A stretch of 39,433 bases of DNA from CAZCSJ01 sp964501445 (GTDB taxonomy: Bacteria; Patescibacteriota; Minisyncoccia; Sungbacterales; HO2-52-23): positions 1-39,433 of the forward strand of contig CAZCSJ010000006.1 of assembly GCA_964501445.1 (NCBI GenBank), in the 5' to 3' direction. Shown here piece by piece: positions 6,692 through 15,149 of the stretch. How positions within the stretch are numbered: the stretch's first letter is position 1; each line of letters starts with the position of its first letter. The translations under genes were made by a program, and so were the position numbers. The notes under the pieces were generated by a model that did not search any database, was not told the DNA's origin, and saw nothing but the letters and a program-made list of their open reading frames with translations.

Positions 6692-7792
6692 ATGAACGCC
6701 ATATACCCTCGCATTCTTTTCCTCCTGCTCCTCACCGTAACTCTTGCCGGAACATTTATCCCGTTTTCGGCATACGCCGCCGTTCGTGTTGACCCCCTTG
6801 TCCACTGCGGCACACAGAAAGACGCGTCAGGGCAGATCACCAACCCCTGCTCCACCTGCGATATCTTTGTCATTGGCCAGAGTTCTCTCAACTTCATCTG
6901 GAAGTTCATTGCGATGCCAATTGCGGTTCTCATGCTCCTCTGGAGCGGATTTTTAATGATTGTGCCGATAGTCGGCGGGGAGGGAGGACCGATGTATGAA
7001 CGGGGCAAAAAAGCCTTTTTGAATACCGTCATTGGCATCCTCATTATCTTTTTTGCGTGGGTTGCGATCGATACCGTAATCAAACTCCTTGCGGGGCAAA
7101 TCGGAAGCGGGAAACCGGCGGAGCTGAATCAATACGGCCCCTGGAATACCATCAAATGCGAGAAACTGGAAGAAGTATTCAAAATCCCAGAGTCGGCAAT
7201 CAAAGAGAAGGCAGTCTACTGGACATATAGGAGATTGCCTACGAAGGAGGAGGAAACGCAGCAATCTAGTGCTGATACCGGAGGACCGGCTGCTTCAGCA
7301 GGAACCCTTACCAGAGCAGTAGAAATTGCTGAAACAGAATGGAAAAAAGGAATATGTAAAGATATGAATGCTGATGAAATTACGAAGTACGGGCCTGGTG
7401 TGGTTGACAACGGGACTGCGGCGTGGTGCGCGGCAGCAGTCTCTTATTTTCATGAAAAAGCAGGTCTGAAGTGGGGGGTAACGAACAAATATAATGTTCC
7501 GAATATTGTAAAAGAGTGGAAGGGTCTCAAATATAAACCAACGGATATTTTGAATAAAAATGTCACCGTTTCACCAGGCGATCTAATCGCATATGATTTC
7601 GAGAATAAAGGATGGGAGCATATAGGTATAATTACTGGATTCGATTCCAACAACACCATGACCGTCATTGAAGGTAATTCATCGGGCTTCCTTCCCAACG
7701 GAAAAAGACGCGACGCAGATTGTTTAGGGAAAAAGTACCGGAAACTAACCGATACCTCACCGATCATTATTCTTCGACCCCCACAACAATAA
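6692..7792 (+). CDS. T4SS pilin-like domain fused to a CHAP/NlpC-P60-type hydrolase domain
   Basis: 366 aa. Signal peptide (1-30, cleavage after AYA), CSTCD at 53-57, and two membrane helices (about 68-93 and 110-134). The linker CEKLEEVFKIPESAIKEKA (156-174) is nearly identical to the previous gene's. From about residue 205 there is a cysteine peptidase / amidase domain: Cys246 in AAWCAAAVSYFHE, His310 in GWEHIGIITG, and SPGDLIAYDF between them, as in CHAP domains. It is expected to cut peptidoglycan peptide bonds on the cell surface. It forms a pair with the preceding gene: same anchor, different catalytic head. Confidence 0.75.
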   Translation: MNAIYPRILFLLLLTVTLAGTFIPFSAYAAVRVDPLVHCGTQKDASGQITNPCSTCDIFVIGQSSLNFIWKFIAMPIAVLMLLWSGFLMIVPIVGGEGGPMYERGKKAFLNTVIGILIIFFAWVAIDTVIKLLAGQIGSGKPAELNQYGPWNTIKCEKLEEVFKIPESAIKEKAVYWTYRRLPTKEEETQQSSADTGGPAASAGTLTRAVEIAETEWKKGICKDMNADEITKYGPGVVDNGTAAWCAAAVSYFHEKAGLKWGVTNKYNVPNIVKEWKGLKYKPTDILNKNVTVSPGDLIAYDFENKGWEHIGIITGFDSNNTMTVIEGNSSGFLPNGKRRDADCLGKKYRKLTDTSPIIILRPPQQ

Positions 7793-7793
7793 T

Positions 7794-8087
7794 ATGTCCG
7801 CAAAAAAATATTTTATAGTTATTTTGGCCATCTCTGCGTGTTTATTACTGGGTATTGAGATTTTTTATATTATTTTTACTCTCCAACAAAAAACATCAAC
7901 AGAAAAATCAACCACGCAAAGAGGAATTACAGTAGCTCCTTCAAAACAAATACCAACCACTGGAACAGCTGCATCCACTACGGGAACGATCGATTCCTAT
8001 CCATTGGAGAATAATTTTGAGATTCCTGATATAGAGGACCACAAAAGAGATAGAGAGAAATTAGAAAACCTTTATGCCCCCCTCTAA
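7794..8087 (+). CDS. Small single-pass membrane protein with Ser/Thr-rich linker
   Basis: 97 aa. N-terminal hydrophobic segment (about residues 7-30) after a basic start, a Thr/Ser/Ala-rich low-complexity stretch (32-68), then an acidic C-terminus. It is AT-rich compared with neighbours and starts 1 nt after the preceding stop, so it is probably translated with the CHAP fusion. No family recognised. It could be an accessory of the pilin-hydrolase pair. Confidence 0.6.
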   Translation: MSAKKYFIVILAISACLLLGIEIFYIIFTLQQKTSTEKSTTQRGITVAPSKQIPTTGTAASTTGTIDSYPLENNFEIPDIEDHKRDREKLENLYAPL

Positions 8088-8361
8088 TACTCATGAAATG
8101 ACCCCCTCCCTTCAAAAACTGCAGCGCGAAAAGACGAAAATTGAAAAAGAAATACGCGATCGGGTAATCGCGTATGTCGCGGCCGCCTTTGGACTTGTGG
8201 TAGGGCTTGCATGGAACGAAGCGGTGAAATCGCTCATTGAATACTTCCTGCCGCTCGGCGGGAACACCATTTTTGCAAAATTCCTCTACGCCGCGATCCT
8301 CACCTTCATCGCCGTCATCGGCTCCGTCTACGCCATTCGCCTCCTCAAACAGAACGAGTAA
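8074..8361 (+). CDS. DUF5654-like small membrane protein
   Basis: 95 aa. An amphipathic, coiled N-terminus (LQKLQREKTKIEKEIRDR) leads to two transmembrane helices (about 29-47 and 63-86). The first contains GLAWNEAVKSL, the hallmark of the DUF5654 family seen in CPR and archaea. The ORF overlaps the previous gene by 14 nt; an in-frame ATG at 8098 (residue 9) would remove the overlap and is a plausible start. Function unknown. It converges with fmt, with a palindrome between. Confidence 0.75.
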   Translation: MPPSNTHEMTPSLQKLQREKTKIEKEIRDRVIAYVAAAFGLVVGLAWNEAVKSLIEYFLPLGGNTIFAKFLYAAILTFIAVIGSVYAIRLLKQNE

Positions 8362-8413
8362 ATTAAGTAAATCACACACCAGGTGCAAGAAGTACAAGTA
8401 GAAATGAACATGC

Positions 8414-8457
8414 GAAAGATTGCATATAGATGCTATAGCGGTTATATGCAATCTTTC
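8414..8457. repeat. TTGCATATA palindrome family, copy 2
   Basis: Perfect 15-bp arms, gaaagattgcatata (8414-8428) and its complement (8443-8457), with a 14-nt loop containing gctatagc. It lies between convergent genes (DUF5654-like and fmt), where it could act as a bidirectional transcription stop. Confidence 0.9.
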
Positions 8458-8472
8458 AGGCATCAAAAGACA

Positions 8473-9453
8473 TCAAACAAGGATGGCTCCAAGAATTGCT
8501 TTGTTGCCGCGGAGAAAAGCGGGGGCGGAAGCTGTTTTTCTGCCTTCAATGGTGAGTGTTTGAACCGCAAGAGATCCGCGGCCGGTTTTGACCAAAAGAG
8601 GATGCGAGGCGGTCTCTGATATAAAACCAAAACCGCCCTCGGAAATCTCATCGGGAACCGCCTCTGCGGATTCAATCCGGAGGCGGCGCAGCGCAGCACC
8701 ACTGTCCGGCCAGATAGTCCACGCGCCCGGCCACGGGGTAAATGCCCGCACCATCCGTTCAATCTCTTCGGCGCTTCGCGACCAATCAATACGGCCGTCT
8801 TCTCTTGTTAATTTTTTGCAATATGTGGCCTTGGGGTCGTCTTGCGGAATTGGAATAATTTCACCCGCAAGATATTTCGGCAAAGTATCAATAAGTAATT
8901 CAGCTCCGAGTTTTGCCAATAGATCATGAAGTTCCTGATAGGTCGTTTTCGAAATTCCCAATCGTTGCACAGCAACGATCGGCCCATGATCCATCAACTC
9001 ATCCATTTTTATAATAGTTACCCCTGTCTCTGTATCCCCATTCAAAATCGTATATTGCACGGGTGAAGGTCCGCGCCAACGGGGGAGGAGAGAGGGGTGG
9101 ATATTGAGTGCGCCGCGCTTTGGGATATCAAGAACCCCTTTGGGAATTATTTTCCCGTATGCCGCCACAACTATGAGATCGGGGTCTACATCAGAAATTT
9201 CTAGAAGAAAATTACGATCCAGAGTTGCGGGCTGAAAAATCCGTATCCCTTGCTTCTTGCTTCTTGCTTCTTGCTTCTGTAAATATGCCTTCACCGGCGT
9301 GGGAGTAAGAATGTTTTTCCGCCCTGCGGGTTCATCGGGATTCGTCACGACTGCGACAATCTCATACCCGTTCCGAAAGAGCGCTTCAAGCGCAGGAACT
9401 GCAAAATCGGATGTTCCGAAAAACACTACCTTAATTCTTAATTCATAATTCAT
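8473..9453 (-). CDS. fmt: Methionyl-tRNA formyltransferase
   Basis: 326 aa. Formylates initiator Met-tRNA using 10-formyl-THF. Catalytic residues are visible: Asn117 and His119 (ALNIHPSLLPRWRGPSPVQ) and Asp155 (MDHGPI). The C-terminal OB-like domain is present. The start lies inside a 28-bp heptamer array (9431-9458), which also supplies the def stop (ATGA overlap); residues MNYELRI are repeat-encoded. A second heptamer array (9250-9277) inserts about KQEARSKKQG (60-69) after PTPVKAYL. Both additions flank rather than disrupt the core, so the enzyme is probably active. Confidence 0.95.
   Translation of the reverse strand: MNYELRIKVVFFGTSDFAVPALEALFRNGYEIVAVVTNPDEPAGRKNILTPTPVKAYLQKQEARSKKQGIRIFQPATLDRNFLLEISDVDPDLIVVAAYGKIIPKGVLDIPKRGALNIHPSLLPRWRGPSPVQYTILNGDTETGVTIIKMDELMDHGPIVAVQRLGISKTTYQELHDLLAKLGAELLIDTLPKYLAGEIIPIPQDDPKATYCKKLTREDGRIDWSRSAEEIERMVRAFTPWPGAWTIWPDSGAALRRLRIESAEAVPDEISEGGFGFISETASHPLLVKTGRGSLAVQTLTIEGRKTASAPAFLRGNKAILGAILV
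9250..9277. repeat. Heptamer array (ttgcttc x4) inside fmt
   Basis: Four tandem units of exactly 7 bp (9250-9256, 9257-9263, 9264-9270, 9271-9277). It is read through in fmt and adds a Lys/Gln/Arg/Ser-rich peptide. The same unit and flank (tgtaaa then atg nearby) occur in the nuclease gene at 16310-16337. Confidence 0.92.
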
Positions 9454-9458
9454 AATTC
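9431..9458. repeat. Heptamer array (ttaattc/ataattc x4) at the def/fmt junction
   Basis: Four 7-bp units: ttaattc, ttaattc, ataattc, ataattc. Read on the minus strand it gives GAATTAT GAATTAT GAATTAA GAATTAA, and contains both the def stop and the fmt start. Confidence 0.92.
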
Positions 9459-10031
9459 ACGTCTCTGCGCATCCACCACATCGCGCGCCTTATCAATAAA
9501 AAGCGTCCCTTCAAGATGGTCAAGTTCATGTTGGAGTACGCGCGCAAAAAAGCGCGAGCGGCCCCATGTACGCACTCGCCCGTGTTCGTCGTACGCCTCC
9601 ACCGTAATTTTTTCATACCGCTTCACAGTGCCGAACTTTCCTCGCACCGAGAGACACCCCTCCACGCCCTCATCCATCCGGCGCGCGCGATTCTTTACCA
9701 CAGGATTTATAAACACATAATAGTCCCATTCTTTTTCCTCATAGGGCTTCTCCCGCACCTCGTCCGGCGATTGCTGAGGACGCCGCTCGTATCCTTTTTT
9801 TGATGCCGCATCTATCATCTCTGCCTCTTCGGACACAATAAAAAGGCGGAGCGGCTCTCCGACCTGGGGTGCCGCAAGCCCCACGCCGTCGGGAGTAGCG
9901 GCAATGGTCGCCTTCATATCCGCGATGAGCTGCTGGATTTTTTTCTGGCGGATCGCATCACGCGGGATCTCCCGCGCTTTTTTGCGGAGCACTTTTTCCT
10001 GGAGTTGTACGATTGGCAGTTTTTTTCCCAT
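9450..10031 (-). CDS. def: Peptide deformylase
   Basis: 193 aa. Removes the N-formyl group from nascent proteins. All three motifs are present: GVGLAAPQVG (49-58), EGCLSV with metal ligand Cys126, and QHELDH with His168, Glu169 and His172. An insertion of about 25 residues (75-101, Lys/Glu/Pro-rich) separates the first strands. The last residues REL and the stop come from a heptamer repeat. It overlaps fmt by 4 nt, so formylation and deformylation are coupled in one operon. Its start overlaps the preceding ORF by 74 nt. Confidence 0.95.
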   Translation of the reverse strand: MGKKLPIVQLQEKVLRKKAREIPRDAIRQKKIQQLIADMKATIAATPDGVGLAAPQVGEPLRLFIVSEEAEMIDAASKKGYERRPQQSPDEVREKPYEEKEWDYYVFINPVVKNRARRMDEGVEGCLSVRGKFGTVKRYEKITVEAYDEHGRVRTWGRSRFFARVLQHELDHLEGTLFIDKARDVVDAQRREL

Positions 10032-10302
10032 GGTTCTTTTTCTTCTTTCTTTTTGATACGCGGGTGCCCTGCTTTTTCACGAGGCCTCGGAGAGCCGCAA
10101 AAAAATATTTACCGCGCGCCTCGCGGGGCAGATCGGATTTTTCTAAGACAACCCGAAGCAGTCCGCGCAGATCCGATTCGTCATACAATTCCGCAATACC
10201 CAGATATGCGGCAAAACGCTTTGGCTCGCCAAGAGCCTTGGACATATCATCCGCAAGCACATGCGCGCGGGAATGGAGCTTGGTATCCGGCTCCCATTTC
10301 AT
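9958..10302 (-). CDS. Conserved hypothetical protein with basic C-terminal tail
   Basis: 114 aa. The N-terminal 75 residues form a compact helical region (HVLADDMSKALGEPKRF, AAYLGIAELYDESDL), followed by a very basic tail (SKRKKKKNHGKK) that could bind nucleic acid. Its look resembles a small unknown protein common in CPR genomes; no function is known to me. The 3' end overlaps def by 74 nt, so either the tail is real and overlaps, or the true stop context is unusual. A TG-C-TATATT box lies 6 nt before its ATG. Confidence 0.6.
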   Translation of the reverse strand: MKWEPDTKLHSRAHVLADDMSKALGEPKRFAAYLGIAELYDESDLRGLLRVVLEKSDLPREARGKYFFAALRGLVKKQGTRVSKRKKKKNHGKKTANRTTPGKSAPQKSAGDPA

Positions 10303-10308
10303 GTATAA

Positions 10309-10332
10309 AATATAGCAGAATTATGATACTAT
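10309..10332. promoter_or_regulatory. Divergent -10 boxes for the conserved unknown (minus) and murC (plus)
   Basis: Minus strand: TATATT at 10309-10314 with an upstream TG, 6 nt from the ATG at 10302. Plus strand: TG-A-TACTAT (10327-10332), 6 nt from ATG 10339. Both predict leaderless messages. Clear -35 boxes are not visible. Confidence 0.5.
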
Positions 10333-10338
10333 TTCCAC

Positions 10339-11640
10339 ATGCGTATCCACTTCATTGGCATCGGAGGTATCGGGGTCTCCGCACTTGCGAAATATTATCT
10401 TTCCAAAGGGGCCGCTATCAGCGGATCTGATTTGACGCATTCGGAAATCACGGATGAACTGGAAACGCTCGGAATAAAAATCGTATGCGGCGCGCATAAA
10501 AAAAGTAATCTCCCGCAAGACGCGTCGCGCGTGATCTACACGCCTGCGGTACCAAAGGATAATCCGGAACTTACTGCCGCGCGCGAGCGCCGCGTTCCCG
10601 CCCAGAGCTATCCGCAAGCGCTTGGCGCGATTACCAAAGATCACCGCACCATCACGGTCTCCGGGACCCACGGGAAAAGCACCACCACGGCATTGGCGGC
10701 ACTGGTCCTGGAAGAAGGATATTGCGATCCTACCGTGATCGTGGGAACGAAGATCCGCGAGTTTGGCAATTCAAACTTTCGAAAAGGAAAAAGCGGGTAC
10801 CTCCTCCTTGAAGCGGATGAATGGAATAGATCGTTTCTGAAATACCACCCGCTGATCGCGGTCGTCACCAACATTGATGCCGACCACCTTGATACCTATA
10901 AAACCGTGGCGCGCGTGGAAGAGGCATTTGCGAAATATCTTGCGCGCGTCCCGAAGGAGGGCGCGATTGTGGCAAATGCCGACGACCCGCGCCTCAAAAA
11001 AGTTGCAGGCAAATTTAAAAAACTCGTCCGTTGGTACTCGCTCAAAGATAAAGAAACGATGAAGGTGCGGGACGCGCTTCGCGTCCCGGGCACGCACAAT
11101 GTGTCAAACGCGATGGCTGCATACCGCGTAGGCGAACTTTTGGGAATCCAAAAAGCCCATATTCTAAACGCCATTGCGCGTTTTGGCGGCACCTGGCGAA
11201 GGTTTGAATTCAAAGGTGTCCTCAACGAGGCGTTCTTTTTTACCGACTATGGCCACCACCCGACCGAAATAAAGGCAACGATCCAGGCCGCACGCGAGCG
11301 CTTTCCCCTGCGGCGCATCTGGTGCGTGTACCAGCCGCATCAGTACCAACGGCTCTCGTATCTCTGGGAAGATTTTCTCACGGCATTTGACATGGCCGAT
11401 CGCGTGGTTCTTTTGCCGGTCTACGACGTCGCGGGCAGAGAAACAAAAACCGCAAAGGCAAAAGTCAACTCGGAGAAGCTCGCGCATTCGCTCCTCACAC
11501 GCGGGAAAAATGTCTCGCATCTTGATTCGTTTGAAGCCGCACGCGATCTCCTTTTTGAAGAAGTCCACCCGTCAGATGTGGTCCTCATCATGGGCGCGGG
11601 CGATATCTATGAACTGAACGGACTGCTCGGACTCGCATAA
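10339..11640 (+). CDS. murC: UDP-N-acetylmuramate--L-alanine ligase
   Basis: 433 aa. Cytoplasmic ATP-dependent ligase adding L-Ala to UDP-MurNAc. The N-terminal Rossmann motif is HFIGIGGIGVSALA. The ATP loop GTHGKST is at 109-115, the central domain contains EADEWNRSFLKYHP and VTNIDADHLD, and DYGHHPTEI opens the C-terminal domain. Slightly short but complete for MurC; an Mpl-type ligase is less likely given this length and motif set. It is transcribed away from def/fmt and followed closely by the S41 protease promoter. Confidence 0.93.
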   Translation: MRIHFIGIGGIGVSALAKYYLSKGAAISGSDLTHSEITDELETLGIKIVCGAHKKSNLPQDASRVIYTPAVPKDNPELTAARERRVPAQSYPQALGAITKDHRTITVSGTHGKSTTTALAALVLEEGYCDPTVIVGTKIREFGNSNFRKGKSGYLLLEADEWNRSFLKYHPLIAVVTNIDADHLDTYKTVARVEEAFAKYLARVPKEGAIVANADDPRLKKVAGKFKKLVRWYSLKDKETMKVRDALRVPGTHNVSNAMAAYRVGELLGIQKAHILNAIARFGGTWRRFEFKGVLNEAFFFTDYGHHPTEIKATIQAARERFPLRRIWCVYQPHQYQRLSYLWEDFLTAFDMADRVVLLPVYDVAGRETKTAKAKVNSEKLAHSLLTRGKNVSHLDSFEAARDLLFEEVHPSDVVLIMGAGDIYELNGLLGLA

Positions 11641-11646
11641 AAAAAG

Positions 11647-11675
11647 TTGACCACGCCGCACAAAAAAGAGATAAT
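11647..11675 (+). promoter_or_regulatory. Sigma70-type promoter of the S41 protease gene
   Basis: TTGACC (11647-11652), a 17-nt spacer, then GATAAT (11670-11675). Transcription should start near 11682, a few nt before ATG 11685. The box begins 7 nt after the murC stop. Confidence 0.75.
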
Positions 11676-11684
11676 GGAATGGTT

Positions 11685-12914
11685 ATGCCCCGTCTCAATA
11701 CCGATCACTTGAAACGCATAGGACTGATCGCCCTTGCCTTTGCGATTATCGGCGCGGCATTTGCGGCCGGCGCATGGTACGGCTTTGAGAACCGCCCTGC
11801 GGTGGAAAAAGTGCTGAATGTCGCGGGGCAAGAGCCGGCGCACAATTTTCAACAGATCGACTTCAATCTCTTCTGGGATGTCTGGTCGCGGCTTGAAGAA
11901 AAATACGTTGATAAAGACAAAATAGACCGCCAGGATCTTGTCTACGGGGCGGTGGAGGGCCTCGTGAAGTCGCTCAAAGACCCGTATACCGAGTTCCTTC
12001 CGCCCGCCGAAACCAAACAGTTCCAGCAGGACATCAAGGGATCATTTGACGGCATCGGGGCGGAAATCGGCATCCGGAGAAACACTATCACCATCATCGC
12101 ACCTCTCAAAGGAATGCCTGCGGAACGCGTGGGGCTCAAATCCGGCGATAAAATTTTGAAAATCAACGCAACGAGCACCGCGGATATGGCGCTTGACGAA
12201 GCGGTGCGCCTCATCCGTGGACAGAAAGGAACGAAAGTCATACTCACAATTTTCCGAGACAGTTTCAGCGCCCCAAAAGATTTTGAAATCGTCCGGGATA
12301 CGATAAAGATACAGGTACTCACGACCGAAAAGAAAGAAGGCGGAATTTTTGTGATCAAACTCCACAGTTTCACCGAAACTGCGCCCTACGAATTCCGCAA
12401 GGCCCTGCAGGAGTTTCTCAACTCCGGCTCCACCAAACTCATCCTGGATCTGCGAAATAACCCCGGCGGCTTTCTTGAGGTATCGGTGGATATTGCGAGC
12501 TGGTTTCTGCCTTCGGGCGACGTCGTGGTGCGGGAAAAATTTGCCGATGGCAATGAAAATATCCATCGCTCCCGAGGATTCAAGCTTCTTGAAACGATCC
12601 CCACCGTAGTGCTCGTCAATGAAGGGTCCGCATCGGCTTCCGAAATTGTGGCAGGGGCTCTCCGAGACACCAAGAGCATCACACTTATCGGGACAAAAAC
12701 ATTTGGAAAGGGATCGGTGCAGGAAGTAATAAATCTTCCCAACGGCTCATCGCTCAAAGTGACGATTGCCAAATGGCTGACGCCCAAAGGCGAGGAAATT
12801 AACGGCAAGGGACTTGAACCGGATGTCACAGTAGAACTCCCAAAGGAAGAAGACCAGGATCCCGTAAAAGACCCAATTTTGGAAAAGGGGATTGAGATAC
12901 TGAAAGGACTATGA
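11685..12914 (+). CDS. C-terminal processing peptidase, S41 family
   Basis: About 409 aa. An N-terminal membrane anchor (about 12-33) leads to an outward-facing serine protease. The PDZ domain (about 120-200) contains GIGAEIGI and GDKILKINATS. The catalytic Ser lies in NEGSASASE (about 312-319) and the catalytic Lys in FGKGSVQ (about 342). It is the CtpA/Prc type that trims or degrades envelope proteins from their C-terminus. ATG 11685 is preferred over ATG 11679 because the promoter predicts a start just before it. The stop codon abuts a heptamer-repeat pair. Confidence 0.92.
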   Translation: MPRLNTDHLKRIGLIALAFAIIGAAFAAGAWYGFENRPAVEKVLNVAGQEPAHNFQQIDFNLFWDVWSRLEEKYVDKDKIDRQDLVYGAVEGLVKSLKDPYTEFLPPAETKQFQQDIKGSFDGIGAEIGIRRNTITIIAPLKGMPAERVGLKSGDKILKINATSTADMALDEAVRLIRGQKGTKVILTIFRDSFSAPKDFEIVRDTIKIQVLTTEKKEGGIFVIKLHSFTETAPYEFRKALQEFLNSGSTKLILDLRNNPGGFLEVSVDIASWFLPSGDVVVREKFADGNENIHRSRGFKLLETIPTVVLVNEGSASASEIVAGALRDTKSITLIGTKTFGKGSVQEVINLPNGSSLKVTIAKWLTPKGEEINGKGLEPDVTVELPKEEDQDPVKDPILEKGIEILKGL

Positions 12915-12984
12915 ATTATGAAGTACGAATTAGGAATTATGGTCTCGGCCGTTCCCTTAATTCATAATTCTTAATTCCTAATTC
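12913..12984. repeat. Inverted pair of heptamer arrays between the S41 protease gene and rplI
   Basis: Left array: GAATTAT GAAGTAC GAATTAG GAATTAT (12913-12940). Right array: TTAATTC ATAATTC TTAATTC CTAATTC (12957-12984). They are separated by 16 nt and inversely related, so the RNA could fold into a long imperfect hairpin. The protease stop codon overlaps the first unit. Confidence 0.92.
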
Positions 12985-12997
12985 AAAAACATCTGTT

Positions 12998-13441
12998 ATG
13001 AAGGTAATTTTATCAAATGATATCCGACGTTTGGGTAAAAAATATGATATCAGGGATGTGAGCGACGGCTACGCACGCAATTTCCTCCTGCCGCGGGGCC
13101 TGGCGATTCCCGCAACGGCCGATGCGCTGAAATCCCTTGATGAAAAACGCAGCCGGGAAGAACACAAAAGCGCGAGAGACGAAGCGGACTATCGCGCGCA
13201 GGCAGAACACATTGCCGGACTCACCCTCCGCTTCAAGATGAAACTGGGGGAAAAGGGAAAAACGTTTGGTTCGGTGAGTGAGCGCGATATTGCAGACGCG
13301 TTGCGGCGTGAAAAAATATCGGTGGAGAAGGAGTGGATCGCGCTTGATGAACACATCAAGACCACGGGGGAACACACGGTATCTCTTAATTTTCCGCACG
13401 GCATCAAAGGAGAAATAAAAGTGGTGGTGGAAGCGGAATAA
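12998..13441 (+). CDS. rplI: 50S ribosomal protein bL9
   Basis: 147 aa, full length. The N-terminal rRNA-binding domain reads MKVILSNDIRRLGKK with DGYARNFLLPRGLA, followed by the long connecting helix (40-75) and the C-terminal domain (FKMKLGEKGKTFGSV). bL9 is reported missing from some CPR lineages such as Microgenomates, so its presence favours Parcubacteria. It starts 14 nt after the repeat pair; no Shine-Dalgarno is obvious. Confidence 0.95.
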   Translation: MKVILSNDIRRLGKKYDIRDVSDGYARNFLLPRGLAIPATADALKSLDEKRSREEHKSARDEADYRAQAEHIAGLTLRFKMKLGEKGKTFGSVSERDIADALRREKISVEKEWIALDEHIKTTGEHTVSLNFPHGIKGEIKVVVEAE

Positions 13442-13443
13442 TA

Positions 13444-13528
13444 CGATGCGAATATACGAATTATACCAATGATACGAATAGTAAGGAGGATTAGTATAAT
13501 TAGTATGCATTAGTATATTAGCATCGCG
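13444..13528. repeat. AT-rich inverted-repeat element upstream of pyrG (28-bp repeat copy 2)
   Basis: The left end 13444-13471 is identical to 5060-5087 and 39273-39300. The right end (attagtatattagcatcg) is an inexact inverted copy of the left end (cgatgc.aatatac.aat). The element contains TATAAT (13495-13500) and TATATT (13514-13519), the latter 10 nt before the pyrG start, so it probably delivers the pyrG promoter. Confidence 0.8.
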
Positions 13529-13529
13529 T

Positions 13530-15149
13530 ATGACTAAATACATCTTCATCTGCGGCGGCGTGATGTCGGGCATCGGGAAGGGGATTGCAACCGCTTCCAT
13601 CGCCCGAATTTTGAAAAGCAGGGGATTTCGGGTGAGTGCCGCAAAAATCGACCCCTACGTGAACATAGACGCCGGCACTATGAATCCCGTGGAACACGGA
13701 GAGGTGTTTGTGACCGATGACGGCATGGAGTGCGACCAGGATATAGGGAATTACGAACGGTTTCTTGCTCAAGACATTCCGCGTGATAACTACATGACGA
13801 CGGGCCTCATCTACTCCACCGTGATTGCCCGCGAACGGAATCTTGGCTACGGCGGGAAGTGCGTCCAAGTGGTGCCCCATATCCCCCAAGAAGTCATTCG
13901 ACGGCTCGAGCGCGCGGCAGAAAAAGCTCGCGCTGATTTTATGCTGGTTGAGGTAGGAGGAACAGTAGGGGAGTATGAAAATATTCTTTTTTTGGAAGCT
14001 GCGCGGATGATGCACCTCGCGCGGCCGCAAGACATTCTCTTTGTGCTCGTCTCTTATCTGCCGGTGCCCCAAAACCTTGGTGAAATGAAAACAAAACCCA
14101 CCCAGCATGCGGTCCGCGCGATGAGTGCGGCAGGAGTGCAGCCCGACATCATCATCGCACGCTCATCGCTCCGGATCGATGAGCCGCGCAAACGCAAACT
14201 CGCGGTGTTTTGCAATGTTCGGGAAGAAGACGTCATTTCCGCACCCGACACACAGCTCATTTATGAACTTCCGCTCATGTTTGAACGCGATACGCTGGGG
14301 GATCTCCTACTCAAAAAGTGCGGCCTCAAAACCAGACGCGCGCGTGTGAACGACTGGACGCGATTCGTGAATCGCGTGCGGCGCCTGAAGCGCACCGTGA
14401 AAATAGGAATTGTCGGGAAATACTTTGGCACGGGCGCATTCACGTTGACCGATTCCTACATTTCCGTCATTGAAGCAGTGAAGCACGCCTCGTGGCATGT
14501 GGGACGCGCGCCGTTGATATCATGGCTTGACGCAGAAGCGTATGAGCGCGAATCAAAAAATCTCAAGGAACTCAAAACGTATGACGGCATCATTGTCCCG
14601 GGCGGATTCGGGGGAAGGGGAGTGGAAGGAAAAATAAAAGCGATAGAATACTGCCGGAAACAAAAAATCCCGTTTCTCGGCCTCTGCTACGGTTTGCAGC
14701 TTGCCGTAATAGAATTTGCACGAAACGTCTGCGGGATTAAAGGAGCCCACACCACCGAAATTGATGCGACGACACGACACCCCGTGATCGACACCATGCC
14801 CGAACAGCTTGCAAACATCCAGGAGAAACGGATGGGCGGCTCCATGCGCCTTGGAGCATATATGTGTGAGGTAAAATCAAAAACGAACGCACACCGCGCG
14901 TATCAGGCAAAACTCATAAGCGAGCGGCACCGCCACCGCTATGAGGTGAACAACGCCTATCGCGATATGCTTGAAAAAAAGGGGTTGGTGTTCTCCGGCG
15001 TCAATCCAGAACGGAATCTCATTGAAATCATTGAACTCAAAGACCACCCGTTCTTCATGGGAACGCAGTTCCACCCCGAATTTAAATCGCGGCCCTTGGA
15101 GCCGCACCCTTTGTTTCGCGAGTTTATCAAAGCCGCCGCTAAGAAGTAG
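13530..15149 (+). CDS. pyrG: CTP synthase (glutamine-hydrolysing)
   Basis: 539 aa, full length. Converts UTP to CTP using ATP and glutamine. The synthetase domain (1-270) opens with IFICGGVMSGIGKG and contains DPYVNIDAGTMNP and EHGEVFVTDDG. The class I amidotransferase domain (about 290-535) has Cys386 in GLCYGLQ, where most bacteria have CLGMQ, and the His515-x-Glu517 pair in QFHPEF. Its promoter seems to lie in the repeat element upstream. The 3' end overlaps convergent rpmA by 11 nt. Confidence 0.96.
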   Translation: MTKYIFICGGVMSGIGKGIATASIARILKSRGFRVSAAKIDPYVNIDAGTMNPVEHGEVFVTDDGMECDQDIGNYERFLAQDIPRDNYMTTGLIYSTVIARERNLGYGGKCVQVVPHIPQEVIRRLERAAEKARADFMLVEVGGTVGEYENILFLEAARMMHLARPQDILFVLVSYLPVPQNLGEMKTKPTQHAVRAMSAAGVQPDIIIARSSLRIDEPRKRKLAVFCNVREEDVISAPDTQLIYELPLMFERDTLGDLLLKKCGLKTRRARVNDWTRFVNRVRRLKRTVKIGIVGKYFGTGAFTLTDSYISVIEAVKHASWHVGRAPLISWLDAEAYERESKNLKELKTYDGIIVPGGFGGRGVEGKIKAIEYCRKQKIPFLGLCYGLQLAVIEFARNVCGIKGAHTTEIDATTRHPVIDTMPEQLANIQEKRMGGSMRLGAYMCEVKSKTNAHRAYQAKLISERHRHRYEVNNAYRDMLEKKGLVFSGVNPERNLIEIIELKDHPFFMGTQFHPEFKSRPLEPHPLFREFIKAAAKK

